Shown here piece after piece: positions 34,651 to 42,911 of a DNA stretch of 64,000 bases; position 1 is the first letter of the stretch, and each line of letters begins with the position of its first letter. Source of the stretch: Agromyces intestinalis (lineage in GTDB: Bacteria > Actinomycetota > Actinomycetes > Actinomycetales > Microbacteriaceae); the NCBI RefSeq assembly GCF_008365295.1, contig NZ_CP043505.1, forward strand, positions 1,674,001 through 1,738,000. Reading direction: 5' to 3'. The notes under the pieces were generated by a model that saw nothing but the letters and a program-made list of their open reading frames with translations, made no database searches and was not told the origin of the DNA. Position numbers and translations under genes: made by a program.

Positions 34651-35373
34651 ATGGCGCAGAACCGGTGGTTCCGAGCGGGCGTCTGGATCGCCGACTATTG
34701 CTGGGCCGGCGCCGCGCAGCTCGCGACGCCGTTCGCAGGGCGACCGCCGCGACGCTGGCTGCACGGCGACGACGGGCTGCCAGAGGTCATTGTGGTGCCC
34801 GGCGTCTACGAGCGCTGGTCGTTTCTGCGCGGCGTCGGCGAACGGATGCATCGTGCCGGTCATCGGGTGCGCGTGCTGCACGGGCTCGGCATCAATCGTG
34901 CACCCATCGGCGACACCGGCGAGAAGCTCACGCGGGCGCTCGCACGGATGCCCCGCCCCGCTGCCGGCCGAATCGTCGTGGGGCATAGCAAGGGCGGGCT
35001 GATCGGCAAGTACCTGCTCATTCGCGAGGCCGACGGGAACGCGGGCGACCTCGGACTGCTCGGCGTCGTCGCCATCGCCGCACCGTTCGCCGGCACCCGC
35101 CGCGCCCGGCTGCTGCGCGGCGACCCCGGCGTGCGCGAGTTCCTTCCGGATGCCCCGATCATCCTGACCCTCGGTGAGGCGTCGACCGTGAACGGGCGCA
35201 TCGTGTCGATCTTCGGCCCGTACGACCCGCACATCCCCGACGGCAGCGAACTGCCCGGGGCGACGAACATCCTCGTGCCGCGGTCGGGGCACTTCCGCGT
35301 GCTCGGTGCACGTGAGACCGCCGACGCGGTGCTGCAGGGTCTCGTGCTGCTGCGCGAATCGGCGTCGGCATGA
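34651..35373 (+). CDS. Alpha/beta hydrolase, lipase-like
   Basis: 240 aa. The nucleophile elbow is GHSKGG (S113), and PEVIVVPGVYERWSFLRGVG forms the oxyanion region. The terminal GHFRVLGARE carries a plausible catalytic His. No signal peptide is clear; the first 30 residues are mildly hydrophobic. TAGACT (34639-34644) is 6 nt before the ATG and no ribosome-binding site is present, so leaderless translation is likely. The substrate is unknown. Confidence 0.82.
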   Translation: MAQNRWFRAGVWIADYCWAGAAQLATPFAGRPPRRWLHGDDGLPEVIVVPGVYERWSFLRGVGERMHRAGHRVRVLHGLGINRAPIGDTGEKLTRALARMPRPAAGRIVVGHSKGGLIGKYLLIREADGNAGDLGLLGVVAIAAPFAGTRRARLLRGDPGVREFLPDAPIILTLGEASTVNGRIVSIFGPYDPHIPDGSELPGATNILVPRSGHFRVLGARETADAVLQGLVLLRESASA

Positions 35374-35378
35374 CGACA

Positions 35379-35404
35379 GCGGGGCCGGCATCCGCCGGCC
35401 CCGC
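35379..35404. terminator. Bidirectional GC-rich hairpin
   Basis: GCGGGGCCGGC (35379-35389), loop ATCC, GCCGGCCCCGC (35394-35404): a perfect 11-bp stem between two convergent genes. It lacks a T-tract on either strand, as many actinobacterial terminators do. Confidence 0.75.
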
Positions 35405-35428
35405 CTCGTATCGAGCTGCTCGAGCGCG

Positions 35429-36337
35429 TCAGCGCTGAGCGAGCGCCGAGCGGCGACGCACGACGATCAGCGCGCCGGCACCGAGCACCAGCAGCGCGAG
35501 CGCAGCCGTGCCGATGCCGAGGTCGATGCCGGTCTCGGCGAGCTGGTTGCCGGAGGCCTCGGCAGCCGCGGGCGTGCCCGCAGCGGGCGCCTCGGGGTCG
35601 ACGGGCGCCGGGGCCGGCGCCTCGACGATCTGCACCCAGCCCTCGGCAACGCGGCCACTGGTGTCGCCGTCTGCGTAGAGCTGCAGGTAGTCGCCGACCT
35701 GGGCACCCTCGAGGGCGCCGCCGAACGTGCCGGCACCCGAGTCGTCGGCGTCGACCGCGTCTTCGATCGCGTCGACGAGTTCGCCGTCGCGGAAGAGGCC
35801 GATGCCGTAGTACACAGCCTCACCCGCGGTGAAGCCGGCGAAGGTCGCCGTCACGCCGCCCGCGACCTGCTCGGGCGTGAGTTCAGCCGCGACGGAGAGC
35901 GAGGCACCCTCGGTGATCGTGAGGTCGATGCGGTTCGACCACAGCCAGGGCTCGCCCTCGGTGATCTGCTGGCCGACGCTGACGACGTAGCGCGGGTAGC
36001 CGTTCTCGCCGGCAACCTGGGTGGCGCCGCTCGGCACCACGACGGTGTCGATCGTGCCATCGGCGGCGACGGTGACGGTGGTGCCCCACAGCTGGCCGCC
36101 GCCGTTCTCGCCCATCGAGCCGATCGAGAGTTCGGCCGTCGGCACGGTGCCGTCGAAGCCGGAGCCCGTGATGCGGAACCCGTCTTCCCAGTCGCCGGCG
36201 GGGAAGGTGGTGCGGTCGAGCGAGATGACGGGGTCGTCGGCAGCGGCGGCGGGCGACGCGGCGGCGACGCCGGCCAGGACGAGCCCTGCGGCGGCGGCGA
36301 GGGCGCCGACGCGCAAGCGGAAGGTGGAAGTGGCCAC
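35429..36337 (-). CDS. Secreted cell-wall-anchored protein with LAETG sorting signal
   Basis: 302 aa. The N-terminal signal peptide (RLRVGALAAAAGLVLAGVAA, then ASPAAAADD) is followed by beta-rich secreted domains (FPAGDWEDGFRITGSGFDG..., ...SVGQQ...), a Pro/Ala/Glu linker, and the sorting signal LAETG (about residues 266-270) with a hydrophobic helix and RRR tail. LAXTG is the motif of class E sortases of actinobacteria, which would link it to peptidoglycan. Start GTG 36337 with AAGGA upstream; TAGGGT (36404-36409, minus strand) is a possible -10. Its ligand is unknown. Confidence 0.82.
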   Translation of the reverse strand: MATSTFRLRVGALAAAAGLVLAGVAAASPAAAADDPVISLDRTTFPAGDWEDGFRITGSGFDGTVPTAELSIGSMGENGGGQLWGTTVTVAADGTIDTVVVPSGATQVAGENGYPRYVVSVGQQITEGEPWLWSNRIDLTITEGASLSVAAELTPEQVAGGVTATFAGFTAGEAVYYGIGLFRDGELVDAIEDAVDADDSGAGTFGGALEGAQVGDYLQLYADGDTSGRVAEGWVQIVEAPAPAPVDPEAPAAGTPAAAEASGNQLAETGIDLGIGTAALALLVLGAGALIVVRRRSALAQR

Positions 36338-36470
36338 AGATGGTCCTTCGGTGTAGGGATCGGACAGGGATGCGACGGAAGCCCGATGGACCCCCGCCGA
36401 GCCACCCTAGCGAAACGGACGCCCGCTCCCACATGGGGAGGTCTCCCCTGTGGAGAACTCGCGCGTGGCG

Positions 36471-37379
36471 TCAGTGCACGTACTCGAGGAGGTCGGCGCC
36501 GACCTGCCGCATGCCGTCGAGCACCGCGAGTCGGCTCGACAGGCCCGTGTCGGCGAAGTACGTCGACACCGCGTACGCGACGCCGGCGCGAGGCCCGCGC
36601 AGCACGCCGACCTCGCTGCGCACGCCGCCGTCGGTTCCGGTCTTGTTCATGAGCAGCACGTTGTGGTCGGGCATGCGGTGCGCGAGCGGGTCGAGGCCGA
36701 ACGCGGACGCCACCATCGAGAGGTCGGTGTTCAACGAGAGCCAGCCGACGACCCGCTGCGACACCTCGGGGCTCACGATCTCGCCGCGCGCGAGCGACGC
36801 GAACAGCCAGGTCAGCTCTTTCGCCGAGCCGATCGAGAGCTGGGGCGCGTCATCGGGACCGCGGTGGTCGCGCACCAGGTCGAGCAGGGCGGTGCGCGTG
36901 AGGCCGAGCGTCTCGGTACGGGCACGCACCGCCTCGAGGCCGACATGCCGCAACAGCACGTTCGTCGCGAGGTTGTCGCTCGACGCACCGATGAGCGCGG
37001 CGAGGTCGGCGATCGGCAGCGACGGCGACTGCAGGTGCTGCCAGATGCCCGAGTCGCCGACGGCGTCGCGCGGTGCGCGGTCGAGCACGGTGAACGACTC
37101 GGAGCTCGGCCCCGTGAGGCGGGAGGCGACCTCGACGAGCAGCAGCACCTTGCCGATCGACGCGGTCGGCATGACCACGTGGTCGTCGACCGAGAACAGC
37201 ACGCGCCCGGTGGCGAGGTCGGTCGCGCGCGCCGAGACCTGCACGCCGGCGATCGCGAGTTCGCCGAGCGCATTGAACCCGCGCGAGAAGTTCTCGGCCG
37301 GCTCGTCGGCGACGTACTTGCCCCGCCGTATCGAGGCGTGCCGAGCCCGACGCTCGGATCCCTGCGACGAGGTCACCAC
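36471..37379 (-). CDS. Serine hydrolase, beta-lactamase (class A-like) family
   Basis: 302 aa. The three penicillin-recognising motifs are present: SxxK (S74-K77 in MPTASIGKVLL), SDN (S134-N136) and KTG (246-248 in LLMNKTGTDGG). The spacing fits a class A-type fold. I start at GTG 37379, with GAGAGG 15 bases upstream. The sequence has no recognisable signal peptide, so an exported beta-lactamase is not supported; an intracellular or unrelated hydrolase is equally possible. It lies downstream of the M13 peptidase on the same strand. Confidence 0.78.
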   Translation of the reverse strand: MVTSSQGSERRARHASIRRGKYVADEPAENFSRGFNALGELAIAGVQVSARATDLATGRVLFSVDDHVVMPTASIGKVLLLVEVASRLTGPSSESFTVLDRAPRDAVGDSGIWQHLQSPSLPIADLAALIGASSDNLATNVLLRHVGLEAVRARTETLGLTRTALLDLVRDHRGPDDAPQLSIGSAKELTWLFASLARGEIVSPEVSQRVVGWLSLNTDLSMVASAFGLDPLAHRMPDHNVLLMNKTGTDGGVRSEVGVLRGPRAGVAYAVSTYFADTGLSSRLAVLDGMRQVGADLLEYVH

Positions 37380-37474
37380 GGTGGCACGTTCCCTCTCTGG
37401 CGGACGGCGCTCCCCCGCCGCATCGCGGCACGCTCGTGATGGTTCGGTCGGACTCTGCTGTGAGACTGCGGCGG

Positions 37475-39565
37475 CTACCAGATCGAGACTCGCCGGCTCT
37501 CGTCGAGCCAGAGCGCATCGTCGGGGGTGACGCCGAATCCAGTGTAGAACTCGTCGATGTTGCGAACGATCTGGTTGCACCGGAACTCGTTCGGCGAGTG
37601 CGGGTCGATCGCGAGCAGCCGCACCACCTCTTCGTCGCGGACCTTCAGCTGCCACGCCTGCGCCCACGAGAGGAAGAACCGCTGCGCCCCGGTGAACCCG
37701 TCGATCACGGGCGGCTCCTGCCCGTCGAGCGAGATCAGGTAGGCCTTCCACGCGATCGCGAGGCCACCGAGATCGCCGATGTTCTCGCCGATGGTGAGTG
37801 CACCGTTCACGTGCGGGGCGGATGCCTCGCCGGCACCCTCGGCCGAAGCATCCGCGTCGGTCGGGGCATCCGGGGCATCCGAGGCATCCGAGTCATCCGA
37901 AGCATCCGCCAGCTGCGCCGGAACCAGCGCGTCGTACTGCGCGATGAGCGCCTCGGTGCGCGCCTCGAAGGCGGCGCGGTCGTCGGCCGTCCACCAGTCG
38001 GTGAGGCGCCCGTCGCCGTCGTACTTCGAGCCCTGGTCGTCGAAGCCGTGGCCGATCTCGTGCCCGATGACCGCGCCGATCGCGCCGTAGTTCGCCGCCG
38101 CGTCGCGCTCGGGTGTGAAGAACGGGAACTGCAGGATGGCCGCGGGGAAGACGATCTCGTTGAACCCCGGGTTGTAGTACGCGTTGATGGTCTGCGGGGT
38201 CATGAACCACTCGTCGCGGTCGATCGGCTTGCCGATCTTGCCGAGCCCGCGGTTGAACTCGAACTCGGCGGTCGCCCGCACGTTGCCGACCAGGTCGCCC
38301 GGCGTGACCGCGAGCGACGAGTAGTCGCGCCACTTCACCGGGTAGCCGATCTTCGGCGTGAACTTGGCGAGCTTGTCGAGGGCGCGGCGCTTGGTCTCCT
38401 CGCCCATCCAGTCGAGGTCGACGATCGACTGCCGGTACGCCTCGACGAGGTTGGCGACCAGGTCGTCCATCGCCTCCTTCGCGGCCGGCGGGAAGTGCCG
38501 CTCGACGTAGATGCGGCCGACCGCCTCGCCCATCGCGCCCTCGACGAGCGAGACGCCCCGCTTCCAGCGCTCGCGCAGCTGCGGCGTGCCGGTGAGGGTG
38601 CGGCCGTAGAAGTCGAAGTTGGCCTCGACGAAGTCGCTCGACAGGTAGGCGGCGTTCGAGCGGATCACCTGCCAGGCCAGCCAGTCGCGCCACGCGTCGA
38701 TGCGGTCGGCGGTGAGGAGCCGCCCCAGCCCCTCGACGAACGAGGGCTGGCGCACCACGAGCTCGGTGAACGCGCCCTCGGGCACGCCCATCGCGTCGCG
38801 CCAGATCACCAGGTCGGGCGCAACGGACGCATCGGATGCCTCGGCCGAGCCGGATGCCGCGGCGACGACGTCGGCCCAGGGCGTGAGGTTGTAGGTCTTC
38901 TCGCTGTCGCGCGACTCGACGTTCGTCCAGTGCGCCGCAGCGATCGCGGTCTCGAGTTCGAACACGCGCTGCGCCCGGGCGGCGGGCTCGTCGAGACCGG
39001 CGAGGCGGAGCATCCGCTCGAGGTGCGCGAGGTACGCCTCGCGCACCGGAGCGAACCGCTCTTCGCGGAAGTAGCTCTCGTCGGGCAGGCCGATGCCGCC
39101 CTGCTCGACGAAGACCAGGTAGCGTTCGGGGTCACCCGGGTCGTTGTCGACGAAGAGCTGCACGAAGCCGCTCACGCCCTGCCGCTCGAACCGCCCGACG
39201 GCGGCGAGCAGACCCGGCACGTCGGCGACGGCCGCCGCCTCGGCCAGCAGCGGCGCGATGGGCTCGGCGCCGAGCTGCTCGACCCGCGCCTCGTCCATGA
39301 AGCTCGCGTAGAGGTCGCCGACCTTGCGCGCCTCGGTGCCGGGCTCGGCCTGCTGCGCCTCGACGATGATGTCGCGCACCGCCTGCTCGGCCTCTTCGTG
39401 CAGCACGATGAACGACCCGTAGCGGGCCTTGTCGGCGGGGATCTCGGTGCGCGCGATCCACTTGCCGTTGACGTGACGGAACAGGTCGTCCTGCGGGCGC
39501 ACGTCCTCGTCGAGTTCGTCGAGCGTGATGCCGGAGATGCCGGAGGTGAGCGAGACGTCGGTCAT
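37475..39565 (-). CDS. M13 family metallopeptidase (neprilysin-like)
   Basis: 696 aa zinc peptidase. The zinc site is HEIGH (H502, E503, H506) with the third ligand in ENIGD (E594); NAYYN (461-465) binds the substrate backbone. Members cleave oligopeptides. No signal peptide is seen, so a cytoplasmic peptidase is likely. Between the two zinc motifs lies a ~33-residue Asp/Ala/Ser insertion (552-584) encoded by reiterated GCATCCG. TAGGCT (39572-39577, minus strand) is 6 nt before the ATG; the message is probably leaderless. Confidence 0.93.
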   Translation of the reverse strand: MTDVSLTSGISGITLDELDEDVRPQDDLFRHVNGKWIARTEIPADKARYGSFIVLHEEAEQAVRDIIVEAQQAEPGTEARKVGDLYASFMDEARVEQLGAEPIAPLLAEAAAVADVPGLLAAVGRFERQGVSGFVQLFVDNDPGDPERYLVFVEQGGIGLPDESYFREERFAPVREAYLAHLERMLRLAGLDEPAARAQRVFELETAIAAAHWTNVESRDSEKTYNLTPWADVVAAASGSAEASDASVAPDLVIWRDAMGVPEGAFTELVVRQPSFVEGLGRLLTADRIDAWRDWLAWQVIRSNAAYLSSDFVEANFDFYGRTLTGTPQLRERWKRGVSLVEGAMGEAVGRIYVERHFPPAAKEAMDDLVANLVEAYRQSIVDLDWMGEETKRRALDKLAKFTPKIGYPVKWRDYSSLAVTPGDLVGNVRATAEFEFNRGLGKIGKPIDRDEWFMTPQTINAYYNPGFNEIVFPAAILQFPFFTPERDAAANYGAIGAVIGHEIGHGFDDQGSKYDGDGRLTDWWTADDRAAFEARTEALIAQYDALVPAQLADASDDSDASDAPDAPTDADASAEGAGEASAPHVNGALTIGENIGDLGGLAIAWKAYLISLDGQEPPVIDGFTGAQRFFLSWAQAWQLKVRDEEVVRLLAIDPHSPNEFRCNQIVRNIDEFYTGFGVTPDDALWLDESRRVSIW

Positions 39566-39646
39566 CGTCCCAGCCTACGCATCGCGGCCGACGATCCGGA
39601 TGTGCGTTCGCACTGGTTGGATGGAGTCTCGAACGAGGGAACCGAC

Positions 39647-40018
39647 ATGAACACCGTGCTGAACATCATCTGGGTCGTGCTCGCCGGCATCTGGCTGTGG
39701 ATCAGCTACGTGCTGGTCGGCATCGTCATGTGCGTGCTGATCGTGACCATCCCGTGGGGCATCGCGGCGTTCCGCATCGCGGGGTACGCGATCTGGCCGT
39801 TCGGGCGGCGGGTCGTGCAGAAGCCGACCTCGGGCGCGTGGTCGTTCATCGGCAACGTCATCTGGGTGATCCTCGCGGGCTGGTGGCTCGCGCTCGAGCA
39901 CATCCTGACGGGCGTGCTGCTGTGCATCACGATCATCGGCATCCCGCTCGGCATTGCGAACTTCAAGCTGGTGCCGGTCTCGCTCGCACCGCTCGGCAAG
40001 GAGATCGTCGCGGCGTGA
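39647..40018 (+). CDS. YccF domain-containing membrane protein
   Basis: 123 aa with two similar halves, each of form N(I/V)IWVxLAGxWLxLxxxLxGxxxCxxIxxIPxGIAxF followed by a hydrophobic or polar turn. This is the duplicated YccF domain. About four membrane helices. Function is unknown. GAGGGA precedes the ATG. Confidence 0.88.
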   Translation: MNTVLNIIWVVLAGIWLWISYVLVGIVMCVLIVTIPWGIAAFRIAGYAIWPFGRRVVQKPTSGAWSFIGNVIWVILAGWWLALEHILTGVLLCITIIGIPLGIANFKLVPVSLAPLGKEIVAA

Positions 40019-40037
40019 GCCGCGGATGCCCCGCCCG

Positions 40038-40104
40038 GTGTTTCCGTTCGCGCGGGAGGTTTCCGTTCGGATGGAAACGCCGGGCGCAATGGGAAACACT
40101 CGGC
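40038..40104. repeat. Intergenic element A, copy 2
   Basis: It is 67 bp long like copy 1 (302-368), with the same order of units: GTGTTTCCGTTCG, GTTTCCGTTCG, then inverted GGAAACG and GGGAAACACTCGGC. The ends are nearly identical and the inner spacers differ. It lies between YccF and the MATE gene on the same strand. Confidence 0.85.
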
Positions 40105-40133
40105 GCGGCATCCGCCCGTACGGTGGGAGGATC

Positions 40134-41468
40134 GTGACCATCTCCACCACCGTCGACCGTGACATCCTGCGCCTCGCGGTGCCCGCGCTCGGTTCGCTGA
40201 TCGCCGAGCCGCTGTTCCTGCTGGCCGACACCGCGATGGTCGGGCATCTCGGTGTCGCGCCGCTGGCCGGGCTGGGGCTCGCCGGCGCGGTGCTGCAGAC
40301 GATCATCGGGCTCATGGTCTTCCTCGCGTACGCGACGACCCCGGCGGTCGCGCGGCGACTCGGCCTCGGCGACGAGCGCGGCGCCGTCGCCGCGGGGCTC
40401 GACGGGCTGTGGCTCGCAGCCGCGCTCGGCGCCGTGCTCGCGGTCGCCGGGTGGTTCGCGAGCCCGTGGCTGGTCGGGCTGTTCGGGGCATCCGACGCCG
40501 TCGCCGAGCAGGCGATCACCTACCTGACGATCTCGATGGCGGGCCTGCCCGCCATGCTCATCGTGTTCGCCGCGACCGGCCTGCTGCGCGGACTGCAGGA
40601 CACCCGCACGCCGCTCTGGGTCGCCGGCATCGGGTTCGCCGCGAACATCGCCCTCAACTACGTGTTCATCTACGTGCTCGGCCTCGGCATCGCGGGGTCG
40701 GCGATCGGCACGGTCGTGGCGCAGTGGGGCATGGTCGCGGTGTACCTCGTGATCTCGGCGCGCCACGCGGTGCGCACGGGCGCGAACCCGTGGCCGCACC
40801 GCGCCGGGCTGCTGCGGGGCGCCGTGTCGGGCGGGTGGCTGTTCCTGCGCACCGCGAGCCTGCGCGCCGCACTGCTGCTGTCAACCTGGTCGGCGACCGC
40901 GCTCGGACCCGACGAACTGGCCGCCTACCAGGTCGCGATCTCGATCTACTTCACGCTCGGGTTCGCGCTCGACGCGCTCGCGATCGCCGCGCAGGCGCTC
41001 ATCGGCAAGGGACTCGGGGCCGGAGACGTCGCGCAGGTGCGAGCCGTGCTGCGGCGCTGCCTGCAATGGGGCCTCGCCTCCGGTGCGGCGATCGGCCTGG
41101 TCGTGATCGCGACCGCGTGGGTGCTGCCCGGCCTGTTCACGTCGTCGGCGACGGTCGCCGCGCTGCTGCCGCCGGCGCTCGTGGTGCTCGGCATCTCGGC
41201 GCCGCTCGGCGGTGTCGTGTTCGTGCTCGACGGCGTGCTCATCGGCGCGGGCGATGCGCGCTACCTCGCGTGGACGGGCCTCGTGAACTTCGCGGCCTAC
41301 GTGCCGCTCGCGCTCGGCGCGGTGTGGTGGGCCGGTTCCGCCGGGCTGCCGGGCGCGGTCGCACTCGCCTGGCTCATGGCCGCGTTCGCGATCGGATACC
41401 TCGCCGCCCGCGCCGTGACGCTCGGCCTGCGGGCTCGGGGCCGGAAGTGGATGGTGGTCGGGGCCTGA
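40134..41468 (+). CDS. MATE family efflux transporter (DinF-like)
   Basis: 444 aa, about twelve membrane helices. DRDILRLAVPALGSLIAEPL and LLADTAMVGHLGVAPLAGLG are the start of the DinF-type MATE family, distinct in sequence from the MepA-like pump at 4393-5835. GTG start with GGGAGG 3 bases upstream, itself preceded by TACGGT. The substrate is unknown. It has no linked regulator. Confidence 0.9.
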   Translation: MTISTTVDRDILRLAVPALGSLIAEPLFLLADTAMVGHLGVAPLAGLGLAGAVLQTIIGLMVFLAYATTPAVARRLGLGDERGAVAAGLDGLWLAAALGAVLAVAGWFASPWLVGLFGASDAVAEQAITYLTISMAGLPAMLIVFAATGLLRGLQDTRTPLWVAGIGFAANIALNYVFIYVLGLGIAGSAIGTVVAQWGMVAVYLVISARHAVRTGANPWPHRAGLLRGAVSGGWLFLRTASLRAALLLSTWSATALGPDELAAYQVAISIYFTLGFALDALAIAAQALIGKGLGAGDVAQVRAVLRRCLQWGLASGAAIGLVVIATAWVLPGLFTSSATVAALLPPALVVLGISAPLGGVVFVLDGVLIGAGDARYLAWTGLVNFAAYVPLALGAVWWAGSAGLPGAVALAWLMAAFAIGYLAARAVTLGLRARGRKWMVVGA

Positions 41469-41484
41469 TGGTGCCCCTCGAGAG

Positions 41485-41557
41485 AGCGGATGACGAGACT
41501 CGAACTCGCGACCCTCACCTTGGCAAGGTGATGCGCTACCAACTGCGCCACATCCGC
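41485..41557 (-). tRNA. tRNA-Gly (anticodon GCC)
   Basis: Read on the minus strand, GCGGATG pairs with CATCCGC as the acceptor stem. The D-arm GGCGCAGTTGGTAGCGC, the anticodon loop TTGCCAA between UCACC and GGUGA, and the T-arm with GTTCGAGTC follow. The discriminator base is U; CCA is not encoded. TAGCAT (41591-41596) with TTCGGC 18 bases before it is a plausible minus-strand promoter giving a ~27-base 5' leader. Confidence 0.95.
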
Positions 41558-41624
41558 GTACCGCCCGGCTGAGCCCGGCGACGAGGTTCGATGCTACCGG
41601 ATCTCTCGACCGCCGCCGAACCGG

Positions 41625-42692
41625 TCAGGCCGTGCGCGGCGCGGCGGTGGTGTCGCCGATGTGCAGCGTGCTCGTGAACGCGACCGATTCGGGCGCCTCG
41701 CCCGCGAGCATGCGCACCACCGCCTCGCCGGCCGCCCGGCCCTTGTCGGCCGACGGCTGGTCGAGCGTGGTGAGGTCGTGCTGCAGGCCGTCGACGCGGA
41801 TGCCGTCGAAGCCGAGCACGCTCAGGTCGCCGGGCACGGTGAGGCCCCGCTCCTCGGCGGCGCGGATGACGCCGGCGGCGAGCAGGTCGCTCTGCGCGAT
41901 GATCGCGGTCGGGCGCTCGACGGCGGGCAGGTCGAGCAGCGGCCTCGCCGCCTCCCTCCCCTCCTCGATCGAACTGCCCGCGGCGGCGATCGCGGGCGCG
42001 TCGGGGAACACGCTGCGCGCGCCCGCGAGTCGCTCGAGCGTCACCGCGGTCGTCGCGCGGGCGACCAGGTCGTCGGTGACGACGCCGCGCGTGCGATCGG
42101 CGTCGAACGGCAGCGTGACGATGCCGACCCGGCGGTGACCGAGGTGGTGCAGGTAGTCGGCGCCGCGCCGGGTCGCCTGCTCGTTGTCGATGGTGATCTC
42201 GGGGATCTCGCTGCCGGGCGCGCCCTCGATGGCCACGGTCGGGATGCCCCGCCGCCGAAGCGCCTCGACCGAGGCATCCAATCGTGGGCTGCAGCCGATC
42301 AGCACGACCGCGTCGACGGGCGCGTTCTCGATGGAGACCGGGGCATCGCCGTCGCCGGCGTCGGTGAACAGCAGCAGGCCGGCGCCGAGCGGTGCGATGC
42401 CCTCGGCGATGCCGTCGAGGGTGCGGATCTTCACCGGGTCGAGGAACGCCGCGCGCACGCGCTCTTCGAGCACGACGCCCACGATGCCGCTGCGCCCGCG
42501 TCGCAGCGAGCGGGCGCGCGGGTCGGGCCCCGCGTAGTCGAGTTCGGCAGCGGCGGCGAGCACGCGCTCCTTCGTGGCATCCGACACCGGACCCGATCCG
42601 CTGAACGCGAGCGAGGCCGTCGAGGCCGAGACTCCGGCGCGCGCGGCCACATCGGCCAGGGTCGGATGTCTCGGAGCGGTGTCGGAGCCCAT
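41625..42692 (-). CDS. LacI family regulator (controls itself and probably the MFS gene at 52091)
   Basis: 355 aa. The N-terminal HTH and hinge (TLADVAARAGVSASTASLAF, residues ~11-30, then SDATKERVLAAAAELDYAG) is followed by a periplasmic-binding-protein-like effector domain. ATG start: TACACT (42700-42705, minus strand) lies 7 nt upstream with no ribosome-binding site. The palindrome CTCGAATCGATTCGAG (42716-42731) overlaps the -35 position; a tandem pair of the same core sits on the MFS promoter. The effector sugar is unknown. Confidence 0.92.
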   Translation of the reverse strand: MGSDTAPRHPTLADVAARAGVSASTASLAFSGSGPVSDATKERVLAAAAELDYAGPDPRARSLRRGRSGIVGVVLEERVRAAFLDPVKIRTLDGIAEGIAPLGAGLLLFTDAGDGDAPVSIENAPVDAVVLIGCSPRLDASVEALRRRGIPTVAIEGAPGSEIPEITIDNEQATRRGADYLHHLGHRRVGIVTLPFDADRTRGVVTDDLVARATTAVTLERLAGARSVFPDAPAIAAAGSSIEEGREAARPLLDLPAVERPTAIIAQSDLLAAGVIRAAEERGLTVPGDLSVLGFDGIRVDGLQHDLTTLDQPSADKGRAAGEAVVRMLAGEAPESVAFTSTLHIGDTTAAPRTA

Positions 42693-42715
42693 GCCCCGTA
42701 GTGTAAGCCATCCGC

Positions 42716-42731
42716 CTCGAATCGATTCGAG
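42716..42731. promoter_or_regulatory. LacI-family operator (CTCGAATCGATTCGAG)
   Basis: A perfect 16-bp palindrome with the central CG typical of LacI-family sites. It overlaps the -35 position of the LacI gene, whose -10 is TACACT at 42700-42705, so the protein should repress its own synthesis. Its 14-bp core recurs twice at 52017-52045. Confidence 0.85.
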
Positions 42732-42745
42732 TGACCAACCCCTTT

Positions 42746-42875
42746 CGTCGGGGACGCTCGTTGCCGTTCGGCGCCGCGGCGAGCGACGACAAGCGTCCCC
42801 GACGGTGGTGGGCGGACGACAAGCGTCCCCGACGGTGGTGGGGCCGACAACAAGCGTCCCCGACGGTGGTGGGCG
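42746..42875. repeat. Palindrome G with 30-bp tandem array
   Basis: CGTCGGGGACGCTCGTTG (42746-42763) is complementary to CGACAAGCGTCCCCGACG. The latter is then repeated three times within ~30-bp units (42785-42814, 42815-42844, 42845-42875), each ending GGTGGTGGGCG. One left arm can thus pair with any of three right arms. It lies in the divergent region between the LacI gene and the SDR gene. Confidence 0.88.
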
Positions 42876-42911
42876 GGAGGGAATCCGTGCAGCGCGCCTA
42901 GGCTGGGCGGC

